Positions 33,128 through 40,621 of a stretch of 54,256 nucleotides of DNA are shown piece by piece. Position 1 is the stretch's first letter. Every line of letters begins with the position of its first letter. The notes below the pieces were generated by a model that saw only the letters and a list, made by a program, of their open reading frames with translations, searched no databases and had not been told where the DNA came from. Position numbers and translations under genes: made by a program. This stretch comes from Lachnospiraceae bacterium (GTDB lineage Bacteria > Bacillota > Clostridia > Lachnospirales > Lachnospiraceae): contig JAJBTX010000077.1 in the NCBI GenBank assembly GCA_020860645.1, positions 1 through 54,256 of the forward strand. The letters are read 5' to 3'.

Positions 33128-33696
33128 CATCCCTGATTATGATTATCGTGACCAATGCTCTGGTGAGCAATGTGGTCTTAAGCCAGTTCCTCGGCATCTG
33201 TTCCTTCGTGGGCGTCTCACGGCAGATCAAGACCTCTGCCAGTCTCGGCGCGGCGGTTATCTTCGTCATGACGATCGCCTCGGCGGTGGCAAGCCTTCTC
33301 TATGATTATGTGCTGGTGCCTTTCAATCTGGACTATCTGAAGACGATTGTCTTCATCCTGGTCATCGCGGCGCTCGTACAGCTCGTGGAGATGTTCCTCA
33401 AAAAGACATCCCGTGGCATCTATGAGGCGCTTGGCATCTATCTGCCGCTGATCACGACCAACTGTGCGGTGCTCGGCGTGGCGCTGACCAATGTGCAGAA
33501 TGGTTATAACCTGGTGGAGAGCGTGTTCGCCGGCTTCGGCACGGCGGTTGGCTATACGATCGCGATTGTGGTGCTGGCCGGCATCCGCGGGCGTCTGGAC
33601 GAGGAGGCGATTCCGCTTCCGTTCCGCGGCGCGCCGATCGTGCTTCTGTGCGCGGCGCTCATGTCGATCGCGTTCATGGGCTTTTCCGGCCTGTAA
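33124..33696 (+). CDS. rnfA: Rnf complex subunit RnfA
   Basis: A 190-residue membrane protein with six helices. NALVSNVVLSQFLGICSFVG and YEALGIYLPLITTNCAVLGV are the paired motifs of RnfA with the cluster-binding Cys residues. It is homologous to RnfE in inverted topology. The start overlaps the rnfE stop. Confidence 0.95.
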   Translation: MTSLIMIIVTNALVSNVVLSQFLGICSFVGVSRQIKTSASLGAAVIFVMTIASAVASLLYDYVLVPFNLDYLKTIVFILVIAALVQLVEMFLKKTSRGIYEALGIYLPLITTNCAVLGVALTNVQNGYNLVESVFAGFGTAVGYTIAIVVLAGIRGRLDEEAIPLPFRGAPIVLLCAALMSIAFMGFSGL

Positions 33697-33711
33697 GGGA
33701 GGAATGAAAAT

Positions 33712-34500
33712 ATGCAGGGAATTATCATTGCGACGCTCGTCGTCGGCGTGATCGGCCTGATCATCGGCATCGCGCTGGTGGGAGCCGGTAAGAAATTTTA
33801 TGTGGAAGTAGATGAAAAGGAAATCGCCGTGCGGGAATGCCTCCCCGGCAATAACTGCGGCGCCTGTGGCTATGCGGGCTGTGACGCGGTGGCGGCGGCG
33901 ATCGCGAAGGGCGAGGCCCCGACGAACACCTGTCCGGTCGGCTCGGCCGAGATGGTAGAGAAGATCAGCGCGATCATGGGCGTGGAGGCCGAGGCGGCGC
34001 AGCGCAAAACCGCGCTGGTAAAGTGTGCGGGAGACTGCGAGCACACCGCAAATCAGTGCAGCTATGTCGGTATCGACGACTGCCGCGCGGCGGTGCTGGC
34101 AGGACTGGCAGTCGGTTCGTGCAGCTTCGGCTGTCTGGGACTTGGCTCCTGTGTGAAAGCCTGTAACTATGACGCGATCCACGTGGTAAACGGCGTGGCG
34201 ACTGTCGACACGGACAAGTGCGTGGGCTGCGGCCTCTGTGCGGCTGCCTGCCCGAAGGGACTGATCGAGATCGCGCGCGCGGACAGAAGCTACGCGGTGC
34301 GCTGCTCGAACAAAAACCGTGGACCGGAGGTCAAGAAGGTCTGCACGGCGGGCTGTCTCGGCTGCAAGGCCTGTGAGCGGCAGTGCGAGCACGATGCCAT
34401 TCATGTGGAAGGAAATCTGGCGGTGATCGACTACGACAAGTGCGTGGGCTGCGGCAAGTGCGCGGAGAAATGCCCGACGAAGATCATCACCATGCAGTAA
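33712..34500 (+). CDS. rnfB: Rnf complex subunit RnfB (ferredoxin-side iron-sulfur protein)
   Basis: A 262-residue protein: an N-terminal membrane helix (residues 4-26), an Fe-S domain with CLPGNNCGACGYAGCDAV and a later CP, then a Cys-rich segment (CAGDCEHTANQCSYVG) and ferredoxin-type clusters at CVGCGLCAAACP, CLGCKACERQC and CVGCGKCAEKCP. It takes electrons from reduced ferredoxin. The four-base gap to apbE suggests co-translation. Confidence 0.95.
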   Translation: MQGIIIATLVVGVIGLIIGIALVGAGKKFYVEVDEKEIAVRECLPGNNCGACGYAGCDAVAAAIAKGEAPTNTCPVGSAEMVEKISAIMGVEAEAAQRKTALVKCAGDCEHTANQCSYVGIDDCRAAVLAGLAVGSCSFGCLGLGSCVKACNYDAIHVVNGVATVDTDKCVGCGLCAAACPKGLIEIARADRSYAVRCSNKNRGPEVKKVCTAGCLGCKACERQCEHDAIHVEGNLAVIDYDKCVGCGKCAEKCPTKIITMQ

Positions 34501-34503
34501 ACG

Positions 34504-35532
34504 ATGAGTCGAAAACTCCTGTTGTCCCTGCTGGGCGTGATCGCAGTTGTGCTCGTGGCAGGCTGTATCTGTCAGTACCGGCAGAAGGGTAATAACACCG
34601 TATATCAGAAGCAGCTTCTGGCTATGGATACGGTCATGAGCTTCACCGCCTATGGGCGGAACGCGGAGGCTGCGGTTGAGGCTGCGATCGCGGAGGTGGA
34701 GCGCCTCGACGCGCTCCTGTCGACCGGCAGCGCGTCGAGCGAGGTCTCGCGCATCAATGCGGACGGCGGCGGTACACTCTCGGAGGACACGCAGGTAATC
34801 CTTGAGGAGGCGCTCACGATCTATGAGGAGACCGGCGGTCTTTTCGATGTGACGGTCTATCCGCTTGTGGAGCTCTGGGGCTTTTACTCCGGGGAGTATC
34901 ATGTGCCGACGGAGGAGGAGCTTAAAGAGGCGCTCGCGTATGTGGACGCTTCCGCGATCAGCCTCAGCGGCGATCAGGTACTGCTCGGGGAAGGGCAGCA
35001 GATTGATCTGGGCGGAATCGCGAAGGGCTATACCTCAGCACGCATCATGGAGATCTATGCGGAGTACGGCGTGACCTCCGGTATGGTGTCGCTCGGCGGC
35101 AATGTACAGGCGCTGGGGACAAAGCCGGACGGCTCGGACTGGCGGATCGGCATTCAGGATCCGGACGGCGAGACGGGGAGCATCTTAGGAGCGCTTCCGG
35201 TCGTGGATAAAGCGGTGATTACTTCCGGAGGATATGAGCGTTATTTCGAGGAGGATGGAAATACCTATATCCACATCCTCGACCCGCGCAGCGGCTGTCC
35301 GGCGGACAGCGGCCTTATCTCTGTGTCGATTGTCTCAGAGAACGGGATGCTCGCGGACGCGCTCTCTACGGCGCTCTATCTGATGGGACTCGACGAGGCG
35401 ACGGAGTACTGGAGAGCGCACGCCGATGAATTTGACGCGATCTTCGTCACGGAAGACAGAGAGGTCTATGTGACGGAGGGAATCAGCGGAGAATTCGAGA
35501 CGGAAGCGGAAGTGACGGTTATAAAAGAATAA
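34504..35532 (+). CDS. apbE: FAD:protein FMN transferase (ApbE), lipoprotein
   Basis: A 342-residue protein with a lipobox signal (LVAGC, Cys21), so it acts outside the membrane. MDTVMSFTAYG, GGLFDVTVYPLVELWGF, IDLGGIAKGYTSARI, GNVQALG, and the Mg-site HILDPRSGCPADSGL match ApbE. It transfers FMN from FAD to Thr residues of SGA(S/T)T-type motifs, present here in RnfD/G and in both reductases downstream. Its position between rnfB and the reductase genes links the two groups. Confidence 0.95.
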   Translation: MSRKLLLSLLGVIAVVLVAGCICQYRQKGNNTVYQKQLLAMDTVMSFTAYGRNAEAAVEAAIAEVERLDALLSTGSASSEVSRINADGGGTLSEDTQVILEEALTIYEETGGLFDVTVYPLVELWGFYSGEYHVPTEEELKEALAYVDASAISLSGDQVLLGEGQQIDLGGIAKGYTSARIMEIYAEYGVTSGMVSLGGNVQALGTKPDGSDWRIGIQDPDGETGSILGALPVVDKAVITSGGYERYFEEDGNTYIHILDPRSGCPADSGLISVSIVSENGMLADALSTALYLMGLDEATEYWRAHADEFDAIFVTEDREVYVTEGISGEFETEAEVTVIKE

Positions 35533-35588
35533 AGACTCATCAAACGTGAGTTTTTATAAAAATTAAAATCTAAAAAGGAGGGAAAATT

Positions 35589-38222
35589 GTGGCAAAGAAT
35601 GGAATTCCCCGCGATACCTTTATCAAGGGAGTTGTAGCGGGAGTCGTCAGCATCGTGGTGCTGGTAGCGCTGCAGGGGGCGGAAGCGAAGTTTGACTCCT
35701 CTGACAGTGCTTCGACGGGCGGCGCGGCGACGACAACGACAACCTCAGCCGGTGAGGCAGGCACTTATACGCCTGGCACTTATACCGGAGAGGCGTCCGG
35801 CTTCGGCGGCCTGGTGTCGGTCACAATCACGACGGACGACAGCTCCATCACTGCGGTGGAGACGGTCGGAGACAGTGAGACGGAAACCATAGGCGGTGCG
35901 GCGCTGGATGAGCTGGCGCAGCAGATTCTCGATGCGCAGAGCGCTGAGATCGACGGCGTGTCCGGGGCGACCTTTACATCGGACGGCATCCGGGAGGCTG
36001 CGCAGGCGGCGATCGACGCGGCGGTCAGCGGAACGGATACCTCTGTAGCGGACGATGGTGAGCTGACTTTCACGGCGGGCACTTACACAGGTACCGGAGA
36101 GGGTTATAAGGGAGAGGTCAAGCTGGATGTGACCTTCAGTGACACGGCGATCACCGATATTCAGGTGAATACTTCTTCCGAGACCGCTCATGTGGGCGAT
36201 GTTGCGTACGATATTATGTTTGAGGACGCGATCGCGGCGAATGGTTCCGGCGTTGACTCGGTGTCCGGCGCGACCTTCACGAGCAGAGCGATCCGTGAGG
36301 CGCTGAATGACGCGGCGGAGCAGGCAGGCGTCTCGAATGCGGGCACCTTCCAGAAGAATACGGTCGTGCATGAGGCGCAGGAGGATATCGAGGAGACCTA
36401 TGATGTTGTGATTGTCGGAGCGGGCGGTGCCGGTATGGCGGCTGCGGCGCAGGCGGCACAGAATGGAGACACTGTCCTGGTCATCGAGGAAAATGCGGAG
36501 ATCGGCGGCAACACGCTGGTATCCGGCGGCTATTACCAGTCGGTGATGCCGTATCTGGTGTGGGATCCGGAGGATCCGGACGCGACGACCGGTGTGTGGG
36601 ATTATGACGGTCAGACCTATGACAAGGTTATGTCCGTGCAGGGCTGCATCGATACCTTAAAGACGATTCTGGAATGGTCCGAGGAGCCCTTTGACGAAGA
36701 ATACTATCAGGATCATGAGTTTGTGGCCGGAGATATCGAGGAGCTGAGTCAGCATGGCGTCCATGAGGAATATCTGGAGACTCTGCAGGAGCTGAAAGAG
36801 GAGATTCAGGAGTATCTTGACTGGGCGCAGCCGCAGCTCGATGATGGCGTGCCGGAGAGCCAGATTACGCTGTTCTCCACCGTTAATCTCCACATTTTCC
36901 AGACCTATTACGGCGGACTTCGTCCGAACGATGATATGACGGAGTGGAACTATGGCGATTATGAGCTGGTCAGCCAGTTCATCAATGGTGGCCAGGGTCT
37001 GAAGGAGTGGCTTGAGGATCAGGGAGCGCTGTTTGACGACGCGAGTCAGACGACGCTGATCGGCGCGCTGTGGTACAGAGAGAACGGCTATCTGGGCTGT
37101 GATCTGGACGGTGACGGCGAGGCGGATGAGACCGGAAACTGGGGAACTTACTTCGTCTCTCTGAGAAATACGCTGCTTGAGACCTCTGAGACGGCGGATC
37201 AGAATAAGATCATGACCCGCACCACAGCGGAGAATCTGCTGCTGGATGACGATGGAGCGGTTGTGGGTGTGCAGGCGACCATGTACGACGGTACGACCGT
37301 TTACGCCTACGCGAACGAGGGCGTGGTGCTGGCGACCGGCGGCTACGCGGCCAATATTGACAAGGTCATCGAGACCAATGAGTACTGGGATGTCAGCTAC
37401 ATCAACTCCGACACGGAGACCACGAACCGTTCCTCGCTGCAGGGCGATGGCATCACGATGGCGGAGGAAGTCGGAGCGGCTACGGTCGGCGAGGGCTGGA
37501 CACAGATGATGCCGATCTCCTGGATTGACGACGGCGATCTGGCCTTCGGCGGCGGCACAGGCTGCGTGTATATCAATCCGACGACCGGCACCCGTTTCGT
37601 AAATGAATCCGCGGAGCGCGATGTTCTGTCTCTGGGCGAGTTTGCGAACGGTATCGAGTACAACGGAACGCAGGGCGTCTTCCTTGAGTTCTCCAATGGA
37701 AACGTCTCTCCGGGCGCGGGTTATCCCTATGAGCTGGATGAGGAAGTGGACGGCAGAGTCTATCTTGTCTCCAGCGAGGAAGAGATTCAGGAAGTCCTGG
37801 ATGAGTTCGGCATGGAAGCGGATCCTGCGGATATCTACGCGACGATTGAGGCCTATGACCGCTCGATCATGGCGGGCGAGCAGCCCTCCGACGGCATTGA
37901 GAAGAGCCAGGCGAGCGCACTGATCGGCGATGTCGAGACCGATGAGGACGGCAACTACATCGAGGACAGCTACAATCTGGAGGGCGCGGTCATCCGCATC
38001 CGTGTGATGGCTCCCTCGACGCACCATACGATGGGCGGCGTATCGATTGATACCGAGCGTCATGTGCTGGACGCTGACGGCAACGCGATTACGGGTCTTT
38101 ACGCAGCCGGTGAGGTCACCGGCGGTATTCACGGCGGCAACCGCCTGGGCGGAAACGCGATCGTCGAGATCCTCGTCTCCGGACGCACGGCGGCGAATGC
38201 GATCGACGCGGACAGTCAGTAG
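35589..38222 (+). CDS. Membrane-anchored extracellular flavin reductase with two FMN_bind domains (fumarate-reductase/UrdA-like)
   Basis: An 877-residue protein starting at GTG 35589 (GGAGGG upstream). Residues 7-30 (PRDTFIKGVVAGVVSIVVLV) form a signal anchor that looks like a Tat leader whose second Arg is replaced by Asp. A Ser/Thr linker is followed by two FMN_bind domains (about 60-145 and 160-245), each with the flavinylation motif SGATFTS (125-131, 226-232). From residue 271 (YDVVIVGAGGAGMAAAA) runs a flavocytochrome c/fumarate reductase-type FAD domain with HHTMGGVSID and GGIHGGNRLGGNAIVEI near the end. It probably passes electrons from membrane carriers through FMN to FAD and reduces an external acceptor with a C=C bond. 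The acceptor is unknown. Confidence 0.88.
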   Translation: MAKNGIPRDTFIKGVVAGVVSIVVLVALQGAEAKFDSSDSASTGGAATTTTTSAGEAGTYTPGTYTGEASGFGGLVSVTITTDDSSITAVETVGDSETETIGGAALDELAQQILDAQSAEIDGVSGATFTSDGIREAAQAAIDAAVSGTDTSVADDGELTFTAGTYTGTGEGYKGEVKLDVTFSDTAITDIQVNTSSETAHVGDVAYDIMFEDAIAANGSGVDSVSGATFTSRAIREALNDAAEQAGVSNAGTFQKNTVVHEAQEDIEETYDVVIVGAGGAGMAAAAQAAQNGDTVLVIEENAEIGGNTLVSGGYYQSVMPYLVWDPEDPDATTGVWDYDGQTYDKVMSVQGCIDTLKTILEWSEEPFDEEYYQDHEFVAGDIEELSQHGVHEEYLETLQELKEEIQEYLDWAQPQLDDGVPESQITLFSTVNLHIFQTYYGGLRPNDDMTEWNYGDYELVSQFINGGQGLKEWLEDQGALFDDASQTTLIGALWYRENGYLGCDLDGDGEADETGNWGTYFVSLRNTLLETSETADQNKIMTRTTAENLLLDDDGAVVGVQATMYDGTTVYAYANEGVVLATGGYAANIDKVIETNEYWDVSYINSDTETTNRSSLQGDGITMAEEVGAATVGEGWTQMMPISWIDDGDLAFGGGTGCVYINPTTGTRFVNESAERDVLSLGEFANGIEYNGTQGVFLEFSNGNVSPGAGYPYELDEEVDGRVYLVSSEEEIQEVLDEFGMEADPADIYATIEAYDRSIMAGEQPSDGIEKSQASALIGDVETDEDGNYIEDSYNLEGAVIRIRVMAPSTHHTMGGVSIDTERHVLDADGNAITGLYAAGEVTGGIHGGNRLGGNAIVEILVSGRTAANAIDADSQ

Positions 38223-38230
38223 AATTTTAT

Positions 38231-38267
38231 GAAAAGCTCCCTTCCTCGCTGAGGGAGGGAGCTTTTT
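38231..38267 (+). terminator. Rho-independent terminator or processing hairpin
   Basis: CTCCCTTCCTC, loop GCT, GAGGGAGGGAG (one mismatch), flanked by AAAAG and CTTTTT. It separates the first reductase from the NusG-II gene and would allow separate control. Confidence 0.8.
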
Positions 38268-38292
38268 ACAGATATGGGAAGGATAACAGATC

Positions 38293-38649
38293 ATGTCGAA
38301 ACAGAAACGAAATCTGATCGTGCTTGCCGTGCTGGTTCTCCTGATAGCGGCCGCGGGGCTTCTGTTCCAGCGCTACAGGGCGTCACAGGAACCGGCGGTG
38401 TATGCCGTAATCCAGTATCGGGGGGAGGTCTATGAGAAGCTGGATCTCTCGAAGGACACGGAACTGCGCATTGAGGACGATATCGTGGGCTACAATGTCA
38501 TCCGGGTACAGGACGGCGAGGTGAGTGTGACTGAGGCGGATTGCCCCGACCAGATTTGTGTGTACAGCGGCGCTCTGTCAGAGACCGGAGGCGTGATCGC
38601 CTGCTTGCCGCATGATCTGCTTATCTATATAGAGAGTGAGGAGGAGTAG
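38293..38649 (+). CDS. NusG domain II-containing extracellular protein
   Basis: A 118-residue protein with one N-terminal helix (residues 9-25) and an extracellular beta-rich domain: VIQYRGEVYEKLDLS, then VRVQDG-like VIRVQDGEVSVTEADCPDQICV, with a nearby GVIACLPHDLLIYI. This is the NusG_II/DUF-type domain often found beside ApbE, Rnf-like and flavinylated proteins. The two Cys of DCPDQIC and one in IACLPH are conserved-looking. Its role is unknown, perhaps partner or electron-transfer scaffold. The stop is 2 nt before the next start. Confidence 0.82.
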   Translation: MSKQKRNLIVLAVLVLLIAAAGLLFQRYRASQEPAVYAVIQYRGEVYEKLDLSKDTELRIEDDIVGYNVIRVQDGEVSVTEADCPDQICVYSGALSETGGVIACLPHDLLIYIESEEE

Positions 38650-38651
38650 TT

Positions 38652-40571
38652 TTGAAAAAGGAAAAGATTTCCCGCAGTACCTTTATCAAAGGCGTGATTG
38701 CGGGAGCCGTCAGTATCGTGGTGCTTGTAGCGCTGCGGGGGGCGTTTGTCTCCAACGATACGGCTGCAAGTGCCTCCGGGGAAACGGCCGCTACCACCAC
38801 GGAAGTGACGGAAATCGCCGAGGTTGCCGAAGGCGCAACTTATGCACCGGGTACCTATACGGCTTCCGCGCAGGGCCTGAACGGCGCGGTGACCGTGGAG
38901 GTGACCTTCAGCGAGGACGCGATCGAGAGCGTTGTGGTGACGGATCACCAGGAGACGGAGGGAATCGGCTCGAACGCGGTCGACCAGCTTCCCGATAAGA
39001 TCGTGGAGACGCAGTCGCTTGGCATTGACGGCGTCAGCGGAGCGACCTATACCTCGACGGCGATCATTGAAGCGGTCGCGAACTGTGTAACGCAGGCCGG
39101 CGGAGACGCGGAAGCTCTGAAATCCGTAAAGGTCGAGGCGACTGCGGAGAAGACGGAGGAGACGCTGGAAGCGGATCTGGTCATCGTAGGCGGAGGCGGT
39201 TCCGGTATGACAGCCTGCATCCGCGCGACGGAGCTTGGCCTTGACGTGATTCTTGTGGAGAAGATGTCCTACATGGGCGGCGCGATCTCGATCAGCGGCG
39301 GCAACCAGGTGGTCATGGGTTCTCAGCTGCAGATAGACCTGGGCGTGACGGAGGATTCCGTGGAGAGCATGGTAGAGGATTTCATGGCGAACGGAGCGAA
39401 CCTGAATGTGACGGAGCTGGTAACACTTTACGCGGAGAATGTCGGCGAGACATCCGACTGGCTGCAGGAGCAGGGTGTGACCTATGACACGGAGAGCGGT
39501 CTGCATCAGCTGGCGGAATATACCTACGACCGTGAGCTGGCTTATACCGGTGGCGGTTCCGGTGCGGCTGAGACGATGCGTGAGCTGGTCGAAGCGTCCG
39601 GCGCAACCGTACTCCTGAGCACCCAGGCGAATGAGCTCCTGACCGACGACAGCGGTGCAGTGGTTGGCGTGGCGGCGTCCAGCGATACGGTGGACTACAC
39701 CATCAATGCGGACGCGGTGCTTCTGGCGACCGGAGGTTATGGAAATAACGATGATCTGCTGACGGAAGAAATGCAGAATGCGCTGTATTACGGGCCGGTG
39801 TCCTCCACGGGAGACGGGATTATCATGGCGACGGCAGAGGGAATCGACGCAGATACGCGCCTGATGGAATATGGAAAACGTTATCCGAACGGCATCGAGG
39901 TGTCTGAGGGGACTGCAAAGTCTACAATTAATGGAAACTACAAGGCGTTCACGATGAGCGGTATTCTGGTCAGCCCGGAGGGCGAGCGCGTGGTCAGTGA
40001 GAAGGCATCTAACCGCACGATTCTGGAGGCGGAACTCGAGCAGACAGATCAGATGCTGTATCTGCTGATGGACGAGGAGACTTTCCAGGAGTTTGTGCCG
40101 GCGGTGAGTTCCGCGGGTATCAGTGAGGAGGACATTGAAGGATATCTCGAAAATAACGGTTCCACGACCCCGATTTTCTATCATGCGGACACGTTGGAAG
40201 AGCTGGCAGAGCTGGCAGGTATGGATGCGGATACACTGACAGCGACAGTAGAGCGCTACAACAGTTTCGTACAGAACGGCGAGGATGAGGATTTTGGCCG
40301 TCCTGCCGAGTATCTGACGATGGAGATCGGCGACGGACCCTACTATCTGGTAGAGCAGAAGCCGCGTTTCGCCACGACGATGGGCGGTCTGGTTGTTAAT
40401 GAGAACCTTGAGGTGCAGAATACGTCCGGTGAGACGATCGAAGGTCTGTACGCGTCCGGCGAGACGGTCGGGGGCGTCATGGGCGATGATTCTCCATCCG
40501 GCGCAAACAACGGCTGGGCTGTGACCAGTGGAAAACTGGCGGCGGAGGCAATTGCGGAAGCGCTTCAGTAG
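38652..40571 (+). CDS. Membrane-anchored extracellular flavin reductase with one FMN_bind domain
   Basis: A 639-residue protein beginning at TTG 38652 behind GGAGGAG. The anchor SRSTFIKGVIAGAVSIVVLV (7-26) is nearly identical to that of the first reductase and again looks like a Tat leader with the second Arg lost (SRS). One FMN_bind domain (about 62-150) carries SGATYTS (129-135). The FAD domain starts at ADLVIVGGGGSGMTACI (174-190). Near the end it keeps TTMGGLVVNE and GLYASGETVGGVMGD but has SPSGANNGWAVTSG in place of the NRLGGNA element of the first reductase, so it likely serves a different acceptor. The FMN comes from the ApbE encoded upstream. Confidence 0.88.
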   Translation: MKKEKISRSTFIKGVIAGAVSIVVLVALRGAFVSNDTAASASGETAATTTEVTEIAEVAEGATYAPGTYTASAQGLNGAVTVEVTFSEDAIESVVVTDHQETEGIGSNAVDQLPDKIVETQSLGIDGVSGATYTSTAIIEAVANCVTQAGGDAEALKSVKVEATAEKTEETLEADLVIVGGGGSGMTACIRATELGLDVILVEKMSYMGGAISISGGNQVVMGSQLQIDLGVTEDSVESMVEDFMANGANLNVTELVTLYAENVGETSDWLQEQGVTYDTESGLHQLAEYTYDRELAYTGGGSGAAETMRELVEASGATVLLSTQANELLTDDSGAVVGVAASSDTVDYTINADAVLLATGGYGNNDDLLTEEMQNALYYGPVSSTGDGIIMATAEGIDADTRLMEYGKRYPNGIEVSEGTAKSTINGNYKAFTMSGILVSPEGERVVSEKASNRTILEAELEQTDQMLYLLMDEETFQEFVPAVSSAGISEEDIEGYLENNGSTTPIFYHADTLEELAELAGMDADTLTATVERYNSFVQNGEDEDFGRPAEYLTMEIGDGPYYLVEQKPRFATTMGGLVVNENLEVQNTSGETIEGLYASGETVGGVMGDDSPSGANNGWAVTSGKLAAEAIAEALQ

Positions 40572-40583
40572 ACGGTGAAAAAC

Positions 40584-40615
40584 AAAAAGGCGTCCCGGGC
40601 TGGGGCGCCTTTTTT
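40584..40615. terminator. Bidirectional rho-independent terminator
   Basis: AAAAAGGCGTCCC, a short loop, then GGGGCGCCTTTTTT, between the convergent reductase and rqcH genes. Confidence 0.85.
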
Positions 40616-40621
40616 GGATCT

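Noticed and set aside
36657-38294. Long minus-strand frame opposite the first flavin reductase
   Set aside because: It has no recognisable domain and mirrors the codon pattern of the reductase gene, whose FAD motifs are clear.
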